Shown here: piece by piece, positions 15,047-22,799 of the stretch
How the letters are laid out: each line of letters begins with the position of its first letter
Numbering within the stretch: the first letter of the stretch is position 1
IMG/VR virus record: IMGVR_UViG_3300050821_004293
Span: 1-60,877 of that record
DNA from: a virus
Length of the DNA stretch: 60,877 nt
Direction: 5' to 3' (one strand)
The notes under the pieces: model-generated
What the model was told of the DNA's origin: nothing
What the model saw: only the letters and a program-made list of their open reading frames with translations
Database searches by the model: none
Translations under genes and position numbers: made by a program

Positions 15047-15850
15047 TCAATCTCCCAATTCGATGGCAGGCGCGATGGCGCTCACGCCCATGGCGAAGTC
15101 GTCGTCATAGCCCTCTGGCACGAGGTCGAGCCCGCGCCCGCTCTCGGCGACCGGGGCCTGAACCTCGGTTGCCTCTCCGATATCGAGGAAGGCGGTGCGC
15201 GCCTCGGTGATCTTGCGGATCGCGGCCGTGTCGATCTCCTGTGCCGCCTGCTCGCCGGCCTTGACGATTTGCTTGGCGCTGTTGCGCGCCGCGTCGATCG
15301 CGATCTGGATGCGCGCCTGGGCATCGGGGGAGAGCATTTCCCCCAGGCCCTTGGCCCTCGATGCCGCGTCGCGCACCACCTTGACGTCGAGCTTGGCGAT
15401 GCCGTCCGCCATGTCCGAGAGCAAGTCGCGGACTTCCGAGTTGATGGCCTTGACCGCCTCGACGTCGTCGGGGGCGATGCGGCCGGTCATCACGTAGCAG
15501 CTCACGCGGGTGAGCTTGGCCGTGGCGTTGAAGGTATCGGCCACGCGCCGCGCTTCCGCGATGGCGCGCTCCAGGTTCTCGGCTTCCGCTTCCGGGCAGA
15601 GCAGCCCGAAGGCCGAGTGAGCGCACACGCTGGTGATGATCGTCCTGATCTTCGAGCGCGCCTTGGTTGCCGCTTCGTGCTCGACGGGATCGGCGATTAC
15701 CCGCTCCGTCTCCCATTTGGCGCGCTCGGCCCCGTCATCGGTGACGTGGAGGGCTTCGACTTCGACGGTGCGATAGTTGACGTTGCCGCGCAGGCCCGTC
15801 TTCAAGCTGACGAGCAGGCCGGGGCGAAGGGTGCTGGTGGAAATGGTCAC
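15047..15850 (-). CDS. Helical hypothetical protein, 267 aa, likely partner of the AAA+ ATPase
   Basis: Beta-rich N-terminus (PGLLVSLKTGLRGNVNYRTV) followed by long alanine-rich amphipathic helices to the end (AKGLGEMLSPDAQARIQIAI and similar). It lies immediately downstream of the AAA+ gene in the same operon. No family assigned. The long helices suggest oligomerisation. Confidence 0.7.
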   Translation of the reverse strand: MTISTSTLRPGLLVSLKTGLRGNVNYRTVEVEALHVTDDGAERAKWETERVIADPVEHEAATKARSKIRTIITSVCAHSAFGLLCPEAEAENLERAIAEARRVADTFNATAKLTRVSCYVMTGRIAPDDVEAVKAINSEVRDLLSDMADGIAKLDVKVVRDAASRAKGLGEMLSPDAQARIQIAIDAARNSAKQIVKAGEQAAQEIDTAAIRKITEARTAFLDIGEATEVQAPVAESGRGLDLVPEGYDDDFAMGVSAIAPAIELGD

Positions 15851-15879
15851 GATGGTTCTCCTGTCGGGGTTCTGGATGA

Positions 15880-17466
15880 TCAGAGGTCAAGGCTGCCGCG
15901 AGCCAAGCCGGTCTTGGCCTCGGTGGTCTCCGTCACGGCCGTCGCCGGCCGGGCACGTCCTTCCGCCCACTTGCGCAGGCCGCCGATTTTCTCGGCCGAG
16001 GTCTTGCTGAGCGGGACTACGGTCGTCGCCGCCGCGAGCAAATCCTCCGTGGTGATCTCGCGCTCGCCATCCGCGAAGGCGGTGAAGAGCGCGTCGGGCA
16101 CGATCGCTGCGATCTCGGCCCCGGTGAAGCCGGCGCAGACGGTCGCCACCTTGCGGTGGAGGATCGTCTCGACGCCGCGTCTGTGAGCCTTGAGCGTCGC
16201 CTGGAGGATCGCTGCGCGCTCATCCTCCGTGGGGAGGTCGACCCACCACACTTCGTCGAAGCGGCCTTTGCGAAGCAGCTCCGGTGGCAGGCTCGATACA
16301 TCGTTCGCTGTCGCGATCACGAAGGCCTCGCCCTGACGCTCCTGCATCCAGGAGAGGATGCCGCCAAGAGCGTCGGATGAGACGCCACCATCGGCTGAGC
16401 CGCTGGTCGCGCCCTGGAGGGCCTTCTCGACCTCGTCGATCCAGACGACGCAGCGACCAATCGCCTCGATCACCCGGAAGGCCTTGCGGAGATTGCCCTC
16501 GCTCTCGCCGACGAATTTCGACTTGAGCGCGCCGAGGTCGAGCCGCAACAGGGGCACGCCCCAGGCCGTAGCAATGGCCTTGGCGGTCATGGACTTGCCG
16601 CAGCCAGGGACGCCCACGAGAAGGGCGCCCTTGGGCGCAGGAAGGCCGTAGGCGCGGGCCTTGGGGCTGTAGGCGAGGCGCCGGGAGGCGAGCCACGCCT
16701 TGAGGTTGTCCAGGCCGCCGACGCTGTCGAGCCCGCCAGGGAGCGGATCGTGCCATTCGAGCACGCGCTCGCGGGCGATCACGCGGCGCTTCTCTTTCGC
16801 CACGGCGACCGGGTCGATGCGCCTGAACTGCACAAGGCTCTTGGCGTAGCAGGCAGCCGCCTCCTCGCCGCTCAGACCGACCGCCGCATCGATCGCGGAA
16901 TCACGGGCGCCATTGGGCGCTGCGGTCGCTTGCAGCTCCTCCGGCAGTCCGTTGATGGCGGCGTCGAGGATCGAGGCGATCTCCTCGCGATCCGGGAGAG
17001 GCCACTCGATCACAGTCGCATGAGCCGACAGCTCCTGCGGGACATCGCCAGACGGCGAGATCACGATCACGGCCTGGGCGCGTTCCCGCTGCACGCTGGG
17101 GAGCAACCGGGCGAGGTTGCGCAGCTGGCGCAAGGTGGTGATGCCGCCAGGCCCGGACAGCCATGCCGGCAGGTCACGCATGACCCACACGCAGCGGTCG
17201 CCGTTGTCCTTGGCGCGATCGGCGATGAGGTTGAGGGTGTCGGCAGGATCGGCCGAGCCGCCGACCGTCGAGCGCGCGCCGCCAAGCTCGGTGACGCCCT
17301 GCGCCACATCCCAGAAGCGCGCGATGTAGCCGGCCGCTCCCGCCGCCTCGAAGAGATAGCGCTCGGCCCTCGCCTCCTCGCGCGTCACGATCCAGAGCAG
17401 CGGGTTGCGGGCTCTGAGCAGCGCCGCGACATCCGCCGCGACGATCTGGCTTCTACTTTTCGTCAT
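15880..17466 (-). CDS. Ycf46-like AAA+ ATPase, 528 aa
   Basis: The N-terminal region ([20 protein letters not shown]) matches the Ycf46 family, which has a degenerate first ATPase-like half. The C-terminal AAA+ module has Walker A GVPGCGKS (285-292), Walker [11 protein letters not shown] (Asp344/Glu345), a sensor-1-like IATAND, and an arginine finger in RKGRFDE. The lid has the [14 protein letters not shown] pattern of FtsH/spastin-type ATPases. In plastids and cyanobacteria Ycf46 is poorly characterised and implicated in photosynthesis regulation. Its role in a phage is unknown; remodelling of a host or replication complex is plausible. Confidence 0.85.
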   Translation of the reverse strand: MTKSRSQIVAADVAALLRARNPLLWIVTREEARAERYLFEAAGAAGYIARFWDVAQGVTELGGARSTVGGSADPADTLNLIADRAKDNGDRCVWVMRDLPAWLSGPGGITTLRQLRNLARLLPSVQRERAQAVIVISPSGDVPQELSAHATVIEWPLPDREEIASILDAAINGLPEELQATAAPNGARDSAIDAAVGLSGEEAAACYAKSLVQFRRIDPVAVAKEKRRVIARERVLEWHDPLPGGLDSVGGLDNLKAWLASRRLAYSPKARAYGLPAPKGALLVGVPGCGKSMTAKAIATAWGVPLLRLDLGALKSKFVGESEGNLRKAFRVIEAIGRCVVWIDEVEKALQGATSGSADGGVSSDALGGILSWMQERQGEAFVIATANDVSSLPPELLRKGRFDEVWWVDLPTEDERAAILQATLKAHRRGVETILHRKVATVCAGFTGAEIAAIVPDALFTAFADGEREITTEDLLAAATTVVPLSKTSAEKIGGLRKWAEGRARPATAVTETTEAKTGLARGSLDL

Positions 17467-17493
17467 ATGGTCCTCCTATCCAGGAATGCGGAA

Positions 17494-17519
17494 AGCCCGC
17501 GCAGGGATTTGCGCGGGCT
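17494..17519 (-). terminator. Strong hairpin between two leftward genes
   Basis: AGCCCGCGCA pairs perfectly with TGCGCGGGCT across six bases. On the leftward strand it is followed by TTCCGCATTCC, a poor T-run. It could partially terminate or attenuate transcription between the 60-aa gene and the AAA+ gene. Confidence 0.5.
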
Positions 17520-17525
17520 CGGTTG

Positions 17526-17708
17526 TCACTGGTGAGCGGCCTTCCAGGCCTCGATGTAGTTGGTCAAGGCCAAGCGCCGGAAGGCCTGCGCCTGCTCGCG
17601 GTTGAAGAGCCATTCGGCCTCGGTCGTGGACTTGGCCCTGGCGAATTTGCCAGCGACCTCGTCGAATTTCGCGGCCTTGGCGATCTTGGCGACGTTGAAG
17701 TGTTGCAT
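17526..17708 (-). CDS. Small hypothetical protein, 60 aa
   Basis: MQHFNVAKIAKAAKFDEVAG, charged and helical throughout. First gene of the leftward middle operon, divergent from the NusG-like gene; the palindromic GAAATTTC element lies between them and could serve both. Confidence 0.6.
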   Translation of the reverse strand: MQHFNVAKIAKAAKFDEVAGKFARAKSTTEAEWLFNREQAQAFRRLALTNYIEAWKAAHQ

Positions 17709-17792
17709 CTAAGGCTCCTATCCAGGAGGTGGCGCGGCGCCCCATAGCGCCGGGAGAGGCGGATGCCTCAAACGGGCATGTAGGGATTGGTA

Positions 17793-17808
17793 GCGGAAAT
17801 TTCCACCA
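17793..17808 (+). promoter_or_regulatory. GAAATTTC element between divergent operons
   Basis: GCGGAAATTTCCACCA, preceded directly by TAGC, lies between the leftward 17708 gene and the rightward NusG-like gene (start 17899, about 90 bases downstream). The element is nearly symmetrical so it could act in both directions. Confidence 0.65.
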
Positions 17809-17898
17809 TCGGCAAGAACTGTTGAAAACGCCGCGTAAGCCCTTGAAGCCGCACGGAAGGCCGCTACGGTGTCGGCTTTCCAGGTTCGGAGGCAGGAA

Positions 17899-18402
17899 AT
17901 GGCGGCAACATGGTGGTGCGCTGTCTATACCGATGCGCAGAAAGAGGATCAGGCAAGGGAGGGCCTGGTCGGGCTCGCCTACAATGTGTTCCTGCCGGTC
18001 GAGCGCTATTTCAGCCGGCGCCTCAAGGAAGTCCGCGAGCGTCCGCTCTTCTCGCGCTACCTCTTCGTCGGTCTGGAGGAAGGCCAGGCGTTCGGGCCTA
18101 TCAAGGCAACCGAGGGCGTGCGCCAGCTCCTGACCTACGCGGACGGCGCCGGAGGCCGCAAGCCGCTCGTGGTCAAGACCAAGGTGATCGAGGAGCTGCA
18201 ACGCGCCGAATCGAATGGCGTCTTCGACAACGTGCCGGATCGGCTCAAGGCCGGTGACGAGGTCGCGGTAGACGGGCCGATGTCCTACCTGATCGGCAAG
18301 ATCAAAGGCTCCAGCAAGCGCGACCGCATGAAGGTCCTGTATTCGGTCATGGGGCGACAGATCGAGGCTGACGTGCCACTTTCAAGTATCAAGAGAATAT
18401 GA
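17899..18402 (+). CDS. NusG/RfaH-like transcription elongation factor, 167 aa
   Basis: The start at 17899 (MAATWWCAVYTDAQKEDQAR) follows GGAGGCAGG. Residues 1-105 match the NusG N-terminal domain, which binds RNA polymerase: WWCAVYT, the long-range FLPVERYFS, and the hallmark PLFSRYLFVGLEEGQ. After a linker, residues 120-167 form a KOW domain (LKAGDEVAVDGPMSYLIGKI). Host NusG is essential and highly conserved; divergent paralogues (RfaH, LoaP, UpxY) are operon-specific antiterminators. It lies alone between two operons with a GAAATTTC element upstream. A role as a phage antiterminator acting on late or accessory operons is a reasonable inference. Confidence 0.85.
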   Translation: MAATWWCAVYTDAQKEDQAREGLVGLAYNVFLPVERYFSRRLKEVRERPLFSRYLFVGLEEGQAFGPIKATEGVRQLLTYADGAGGRKPLVVKTKVIEELQRAESNGVFDNVPDRLKAGDEVAVDGPMSYLIGKIKGSSKRDRMKVLYSVMGRQIEADVPLSSIKRI

Positions 18403-18471
18403 TAATTCTGTCCACCGATCAGACCGGCGTGCGATGATTTAGCGATTTGATCACCTAGGCGGAGCCCTGCC

Positions 18472-18488
18472 TACACTCCGAAATTTCA
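18472..18488 (+). promoter_or_regulatory. TACACT plus GAAATTTCA element before the 18494 gene
   Basis: TACACT (18472-18477) is followed two bases later by GAAATTTCA (18480-18488), and the ATG at 18494 comes five bases after that with no Shine-Dalgarno. The arrangement suggests a very short or leaderless transcript. Confidence 0.55.
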
Positions 18489-18493
18489 ACCCC

Positions 18494-18850
18494 ATGATAA
18501 TCTGCTCTGTTGAAGGCTGTCTGGCGCGGGCCAAGAGCTTCGGACTATGCGGGAAGCATTACATGCGCGCGCGCCGTCACGGCGGCGATCCGAAAGCCGT
18601 TGTCGTCGAGACTGATCCTCTCAAGCTGGCGTATTCCAAGTTGCTCCGCACACTCTCGCTCTCGAAACTTCGAAGATATGCGAAGCGACCGCCTGTCGGT
18701 TTCGACGTTGCTGACATCCAATTCGAGATAGTCAGGCGCTCACGTCCAAATGGCATCGCTCCTATTCATGATATGCCCCTACCGTCATTCTTCCACCTGG
18801 CCCCGCGCCGGAGTCGCAATGGAAGAAGGCCTTCGCCAGAAAATCGATGA
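18494..18850 (+). CDS. Small zinc-finger protein resembling HNH endonuclease N-termini, 118 aa
   Basis: CSVEGCLARAKSFGLCGKHY at residues 4-23 matches the CxxxC...CxxH zinc knuckle seen at the N-terminus of many phage HNH endonucleases and DNA-binding proteins. The catalytic HNH core is absent. The C-terminus is basic. It could be a truncated homing endonuclease or a small DNA-binding regulator. No Shine-Dalgarno precedes the ATG. Confidence 0.55.
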   Translation: MIICSVEGCLARAKSFGLCGKHYMRARRHGGDPKAVVVETDPLKLAYSKLLRTLSLSKLRRYAKRPPVGFDVADIQFEIVRRSRPNGIAPIHDMPLPSFFHLAPRRSRNGRRPSPENR

Positions 18851-18946
18851 TTAACGTTCCGGCGAGCGCCATCGACCGCAATCCCATTATACCCAGAGGC
18901 CCATCTGGCACGGCTCGCAAGGCCTCCAGCACTCTTTGAGGACGGC

Positions 18947-19543
18947 ATGACCGTAGGGACGCAGTCCGTGGGCCGCCCCACCTTCGCCGACGATCTGAGG
19001 GCGTTCATCACGCTTCTCGACAGGTGTCATCCCCTCGCCGATCGGCTCGAAGAAGCGATCAGGGTTCTTGGCCGCGCCGTCTATGAGGGGCGACCGATTC
19101 TCATCTGCGGCAATGGCGGGTCAGCGTCGGAAGCAGAGCACATGACGGCCGAGCTGGTGGGGCGATTCCTGATCAAACGCGAGCCAATCAACGCGATCTG
19201 CCTCAATAGCAATAGCGCGATGATGACGGCCTGGGCGAACGATGTCGCCTACAAGACTATTTTCGAGCGCCAGGTGCAGGCACACGGTTCACCTGGCGCC
19301 GCGCTCGTTTGCTTCTCGACCAGCGGCGACTCAATCAACGTCGTCAAGGCAGCGCGGATGGCGCACATTCACGGAATGCCGGTGATCTCGCTCACAGGCG
19401 AAGGCGGCGGCAGACTTGCAAACGAGACGGATGTGCTTCTCTCTGTCCCGTCACGCTCGACGCCGATGATCCAGCAAGTCCACCAGCTGCTCATGCATCA
19501 CATCTGCGGCGCGCTCGAAGCTTCCTTAAGCGAGGTGATATAG
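18947..19543 (+). CDS. gmhA: Sedoheptulose-7-phosphate isomerase GmhA
   Basis: A SIS-domain phosphosugar isomerase of normal length (198 aa). It has ILICGNGGSASEAEHMTAEL at about 51-70 and FSTSGDSINVV at 123-133 for phosphate binding. The C-terminal helix IQQVHQLLMHHICGALE supplies the catalytic His (about residue 179). GmhA converts sedoheptulose-7-phosphate to D-glycero-D-manno-heptose-7-phosphate, the first step of ADP-heptose synthesis. It converges on, and overlaps by 46 bases, the 3' end of hldD. The next pathway enzymes (HldE, HldD) are encoded beside it. Confidence 0.93.
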   Translation: MTVGTQSVGRPTFADDLRAFITLLDRCHPLADRLEEAIRVLGRAVYEGRPILICGNGGSASEAEHMTAELVGRFLIKREPINAICLNSNSAMMTAWANDVAYKTIFERQVQAHGSPGAALVCFSTSGDSINVVKAARMAHIHGMPVISLTGEGGGRLANETDVLLSVPSRSTPMIQQVHQLLMHHICGALEASLSEVI

Positions 19544-20469
19544 GCCGATACGCCGGCCCGCACGTCTCGTAAATACCGGTGATACCCGGCCAGCCAAAGC
19601 TTCGTGATGTCAGCCCGCGTGTAGTGCTGATATCGACCGCGTAGCTCCTCCGGCATATCGACCATCTCGACGCAGTCGCTCCAGGCTCTCTCGTCGGACG
19701 GGATGATGGCCGAGATGACTTTCCCAAAGCTCGTCGCCCTGCCGCTGCCGACGTTGTAGATGCCGCTCACCGGCCTCGCCTGCATCAGCCAGAGCATCAC
19801 GTCGACGGCGTCGTCGACATGGACCCAGTCGCGCGTGCTATACCTGGCATTGCCGAAGAGCTTGATCTTGCCGCCCGAGCGGAACGCGTCGACCGACTTG
19901 GTGATGAAGCTCTGCATCTTGCCCTTGTGCTGCTCGCCTGGGCCGTAGACGTTGAAGAACTTCAAGCCATACCAGTGCGACGGCACATCGCTGTCATGTG
20001 CTAATGCCTCGATCGCCACATCTGCGTTGTGCTTCGATCCGGCATATGGGTTCAGCGGCCGGAGATCATTGAGCGGTGTCGATTCGGAGAAGCCGTGCTC
20101 TCCGTCCCCGTAGGTTGAGGCCGAGGAGGCATAGACGATCGGCACATCGTGCATCCCGCACCAGCGCCAGAGCTTGATGGTGAAGTCGGTGTTCTGCCAG
20201 TAGAGCTTATTGACGTCGGTGCAGGTCGTGTCGGTGATTGCACCGAGATGGTAGACGGCGGTGATCTCGGAGGCGCGCCCATCAAGCCACGGTAAGACAT
20301 CGAGCCACGACAGAAGATGATGCGCATAGCTCTTGAGCGCATTGCATCTGCCCCACATATCGCGCGGCGCCATATCTTCGACGATGGCGATCTCGTCACC
20401 AGACAGCCGCGCGAGCGCCTTCACGAGATTCGAGCCGATGAAGCCGGCGCCTCCTGTCACGATGATCAT
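19498..20469 (-). CDS. hldD: ADP-L-glycero-D-manno-heptose-6-epimerase HldD
   Basis: 323 aa short-chain dehydrogenase/epimerase. NAD(P)-binding motif TGGAGFIGSN at residues 5-14; active-site Tyr142 and Lys146 in NPYAGSK. HldD-specific signatures: YHLGAITDTTCTD and FFNVYGPGEQHKGKMQS. It epimerises ADP-D-glycero-D-manno-heptose to the L,D form, the donor for LPS inner-core heptosyltransferases. ATGA overlap with hldE shows a two-gene leftward operon. Ends converge with gmhA. Confidence 0.94.
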   Translation of the reverse strand: MIIVTGGAGFIGSNLVKALARLSGDEIAIVEDMAPRDMWGRCNALKSYAHHLLSWLDVLPWLDGRASEITAVYHLGAITDTTCTDVNKLYWQNTDFTIKLWRWCGMHDVPIVYASSASTYGDGEHGFSESTPLNDLRPLNPYAGSKHNADVAIEALAHDSDVPSHWYGLKFFNVYGPGEQHKGKMQSFITKSVDAFRSGGKIKLFGNARYSTRDWVHVDDAVDVMLWLMQARPVSGIYNVGSGRATSFGKVISAIIPSDERAWSDCVEMVDMPEELRGRYQHYTRADITKLWLAGYHRYLRDVRAGVSAYITSLKEASSAPQM

Positions 20470-21851
20470 GCCTTGGTCCTTTCGATGATGGCGCTCGACG
20501 AGACGCCTTTGACGCTTTCCACGATGAGAACCTTGCCGCCGTAGTTCGACACGAACGGCGCGCCCACGATCCGCTCATAGTCGTAGTCCGCTCCCTTCGA
20601 GAGCACGTCCGGCCGCAAGTCCATGATGAGCGGCATCGGACCCTTGTCGAAGACCACTACGAGGTCGACAGCATTGAGCGCGGTGAGCATCTTCGCCCGC
20701 GTCTCGACCCCGTTCACCGGGCGACCATCGCCCTTCAACTCCCGCACAGACTGATCAGAGTTGAGACCGACGATGAGCCGGTCGCAGTGCTTCCTTGTCT
20801 CTTCGAGCAGATGCACGTGGCCGTGGTGCAGGATGTCGAAGCAGCCGTTGGTGAAGCCGATGCGCTCGCCCTTCGCGCGCCAGCGGGCGACACGATGGGC
20901 AGCCTCGCCAACGCTGACCAGGTTCACGCCGTCGCCAAGCACATCATGCATCTCGGCCGGCGTGACGGTCGCTGTGCCGCGCTTGCCGACCACGATCCCC
21001 GCCGCGACATTTGCGATCTCGGCAGCTTCTGACGGGTCGCAGCCGGCAGCGATGGCAGAGGCGAAGACGGCGATCACCGTGTCGCCAGCGCCGGAGACGT
21101 CGAACACCTCTCGTGCGTGAGAACGAATGTGGTAATTGGCGCTGCCGAATCGAGCGACAGTCATGCCGTGCTCGGCTCGCGTGAGGAGAACATTGGCGTC
21201 GGTCAAGTTGAAGATAATCTGAGCGGCTTGGGCGGCTGCCTCATCATCATCAGCATCGACGAGGGTTGCCTCTAAGGATTCCTTACGGTTCGGCGTGATC
21301 CAATCCGCGCCCTGGTAGAAGCTGAGGTGTGAACGCTTCGGGTCGACGAAGACGAGCTGCCCCGGCCTCTTCGCTTTGACGATCGCCTTGAACGTGTTCC
21401 TGGTCACGACGCCCTTGCCGTAATCCGACACGATGACCGCATCGACGTGCGGCATCTCCGCACCGATTACCTCTTGAAGCACAGTCTCGGTGTGCTGATC
21501 ATAGGGTTCGTCGTTCTCTAGGTCCGATCGGAACACTTGCTGGCCGCCCACCATGAAACGTGTCTTGGCGGTGCGGTGTCGGTTGCTCCTGACGACGCGC
21601 TCTATCACGGCAGGGTCGAGGGGAATGCCCTCCAGGTTCGTCACTCCGCAGAGCGTGACCTCGGCTCCGATCGCCGCGACATTGTTCGCCACATTCGCGG
21701 CCCCGCCTCCGCAGAATCTCTGGCTCTCGAAGACGAAGACCGGCACCGGAGCCTCAGGCGATAAGCGCTCGATCCGTCCTGTCACGTAGTGGTCGATCAT
21801 GATGTCGCCGACCACGAGGATGCGGGCCTTGGTGAAATCTGGGAGCTGCAT
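20466..21851 (-). CDS. hldE: Bifunctional heptose-7-phosphate kinase / heptose-1-phosphate adenylyltransferase HldE
   Basis: 461 aa, the usual two-domain length. Residues 1-310 are a PfkB-type kinase with CGGGAANVANNVAAIGA (47-63) and the signature DVSGAGDT (251-258, catalytic Asp257). Residues 330-461 are a cytidylyltransferase-like domain with FTNGCFDILHHGHVHLLE (HxGH at 342-345). It makes heptose-1,7-bisphosphate, then activates heptose-1-phosphate with ATP. The intervening phosphatase GmhB is not encoded in the window and would have to come from the host. The start has AGGGG upstream, 32 bases from a divergent gene with a GAAATTTC element. Confidence 0.95.
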   Translation of the reverse strand: MQLPDFTKARILVVGDIMIDHYVTGRIERLSPEAPVPVFVFESQRFCGGGAANVANNVAAIGAEVTLCGVTNLEGIPLDPAVIERVVRSNRHRTAKTRFMVGGQQVFRSDLENDEPYDQHTETVLQEVIGAEMPHVDAVIVSDYGKGVVTRNTFKAIVKAKRPGQLVFVDPKRSHLSFYQGADWITPNRKESLEATLVDADDDEAAAQAAQIIFNLTDANVLLTRAEHGMTVARFGSANYHIRSHAREVFDVSGAGDTVIAVFASAIAAGCDPSEAAEIANVAAGIVVGKRGTATVTPAEMHDVLGDGVNLVSVGEAAHRVARWRAKGERIGFTNGCFDILHHGHVHLLEETRKHCDRLIVGLNSDQSVRELKGDGRPVNGVETRAKMLTALNAVDLVVVFDKGPMPLIMDLRPDVLSKGADYDYERIVGAPFVSNYGGKVLIVESVKGVSSSAIIERTKA

Positions 21852-21868
21852 GCGGAACCCCTGATGAT

Positions 21869-21879
21869 GGAAATTTCAA
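21869..21879 (+). promoter_or_regulatory. GAAATTTC element immediately before the 21884 gene
   Basis: GGAAATTTCAA ends four bases before the ATG at 21884, in a 32-base gap between divergent starts. No Shine-Dalgarno for the rightward gene; leaderless translation is possible. Confidence 0.55.
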
Positions 21880-21883
21880 GGCT

Positions 21884-22075
21884 ATGAGCATCGCGCGCCA
21901 GTATCACCAGATGCAAGCGAAGAAGCGCCAGAACGGCCATCATCCACAAGCAAAGGGCGCGGACCTCCTCGTGGAAGCCCGCGCCCAGGTCAAGGCGCTC
22001 GAAGCGAAGGTCAGGGCCAAGGAAGACGAGATAGCCCGGTTGCACCGCGAGCTGATCAAGAAGAAGGGCGCATAG
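21884..22075 (+). CDS. Small coiled-coil protein, 63 aa
   Basis: MSIARQYHQMQAKKRQNGHH followed by a heptad-patterned helix (KALEAKVRAKEDEIARLHRE) and a lysine tail. Likely dimeric and basic. It lacks a Shine-Dalgarno but has the GAAATTTC element directly upstream. Function unknown. Confidence 0.6.
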   Translation: MSIARQYHQMQAKKRQNGHHPQAKGADLLVEARAQVKALEAKVRAKEDEIARLHRELIKKKGA

Positions 22076-22205
22076 GCTTCCAGCGCGGGTCGGCAAGACG
22101 CTTTGCGACCGCCGCGCGCCTCGCCCTCACCTCGTCCAGCCATTCCAGGCCGAAGCCGGCACCGATCGCCGCTACGAGAGCTGATATGCCGATAACGTAT
22201 GCCAT
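22056..22205 (-). CDS. Micro membrane protein, 49 aa
   Basis: On the minus strand, ATG at 22205 opens MAYVIGISALVAAIGAGFGL, a clear hydrophobic helix, followed by a basic tail ending RPSS. GAGGGAATTTCGATC lies directly before the ATG, giving both a weak ribosome-binding site and a variant of the GAAATTTC element. The 3' end overlaps the convergent 21884 gene by 20 bases. Function unknown. Confidence 0.5.
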   Translation of the reverse strand: MAYVIGISALVAAIGAGFGLEWLDEVRARRAAVAKRLADPRWKPMRPSS

Positions 22206-22260
22206 GATCGAAATTCCCTCTGTCAGGTTGCCACTAGCTGAGACAGATGGGAACTGAGCA

Positions 22261-22274
22261 TAGAAATTTCCACC
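22261..22274 (+). promoter_or_regulatory. GAAATTTC element immediately before terS
   Basis: TAGAAATTTCCACC is directly followed by the ATG at 22275 with no Shine-Dalgarno. This is the start of the long late operon, so the element probably controls all packaging, structural and lysis genes. Confidence 0.6.
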
Positions 22275-22799
22275 ATGTCAAATCGAGCCGCAGATATGGA
22301 AGAGCTAGGCGACCCGCCCCCAGAGTTCCCGCAGACCACGAAGCAAGCCCTCGTGCCGGCGCCGCTATCGAGCAAAAACAATGGCGCCCAAAGGCCAAAG
22401 GGCGGCCCCGGAAGGAAGCTCGGCATACCGAACCGAGTGACCAGGGAAATCCGCAACCTCGCGAGGCAATACAGCGAGGAGGCCGTGGCGCGGGCTGTGC
22501 AGATCATGCGCAGGTCCAATAGCGACATGGCGAAGCTCGCCGCGATCAACCTTATCCTCGACCGGGCCTATGGAAAGCCGAAGCAGGTGATTCAGGCTGA
22601 CGTTGATGTAGACGTCGATGTGACAGTGACGGAAATCACGGATGCAAGGCTCGTTCTCGAAAATCGAATTGCTGGCGTCTTTGCCCGCATGGGCGAAGCA
22701 GGAAGTTCTGAACTCCCTAACGGACGAGCAGGCGGCAGCGATCCTCTGGGATTGGCCGACATGGGCGAGGCCCTCCCAGCGCCAGCCAGAAGGCAATAA
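22275..22799 (+). CDS. Terminase small subunit, 174 aa
   Basis: The core GRKLGIPNRVTREIRNLARQ, then YSEEAVARAVQIMR and AAINLILDRAYGKP, matches the terminase small-subunit family that precedes this type of TerL. It should recognise the packaging site and regulate the large subunit. The final 50 codons overlap the terL start in another frame (158 bases) and read as low-complexity. The functional part may end near residue 120. Confidence 0.8.
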   Translation: MSNRAADMEELGDPPPEFPQTTKQALVPAPLSSKNNGAQRPKGGPGRKLGIPNRVTREIRNLARQYSEEAVARAVQIMRRSNSDMAKLAAINLILDRAYGKPKQVIQADVDVDVDVTVTEITDARLVLENRIAGVFARMGEAGSSELPNGRAGGSDPLGLADMGEALPAPARRQ

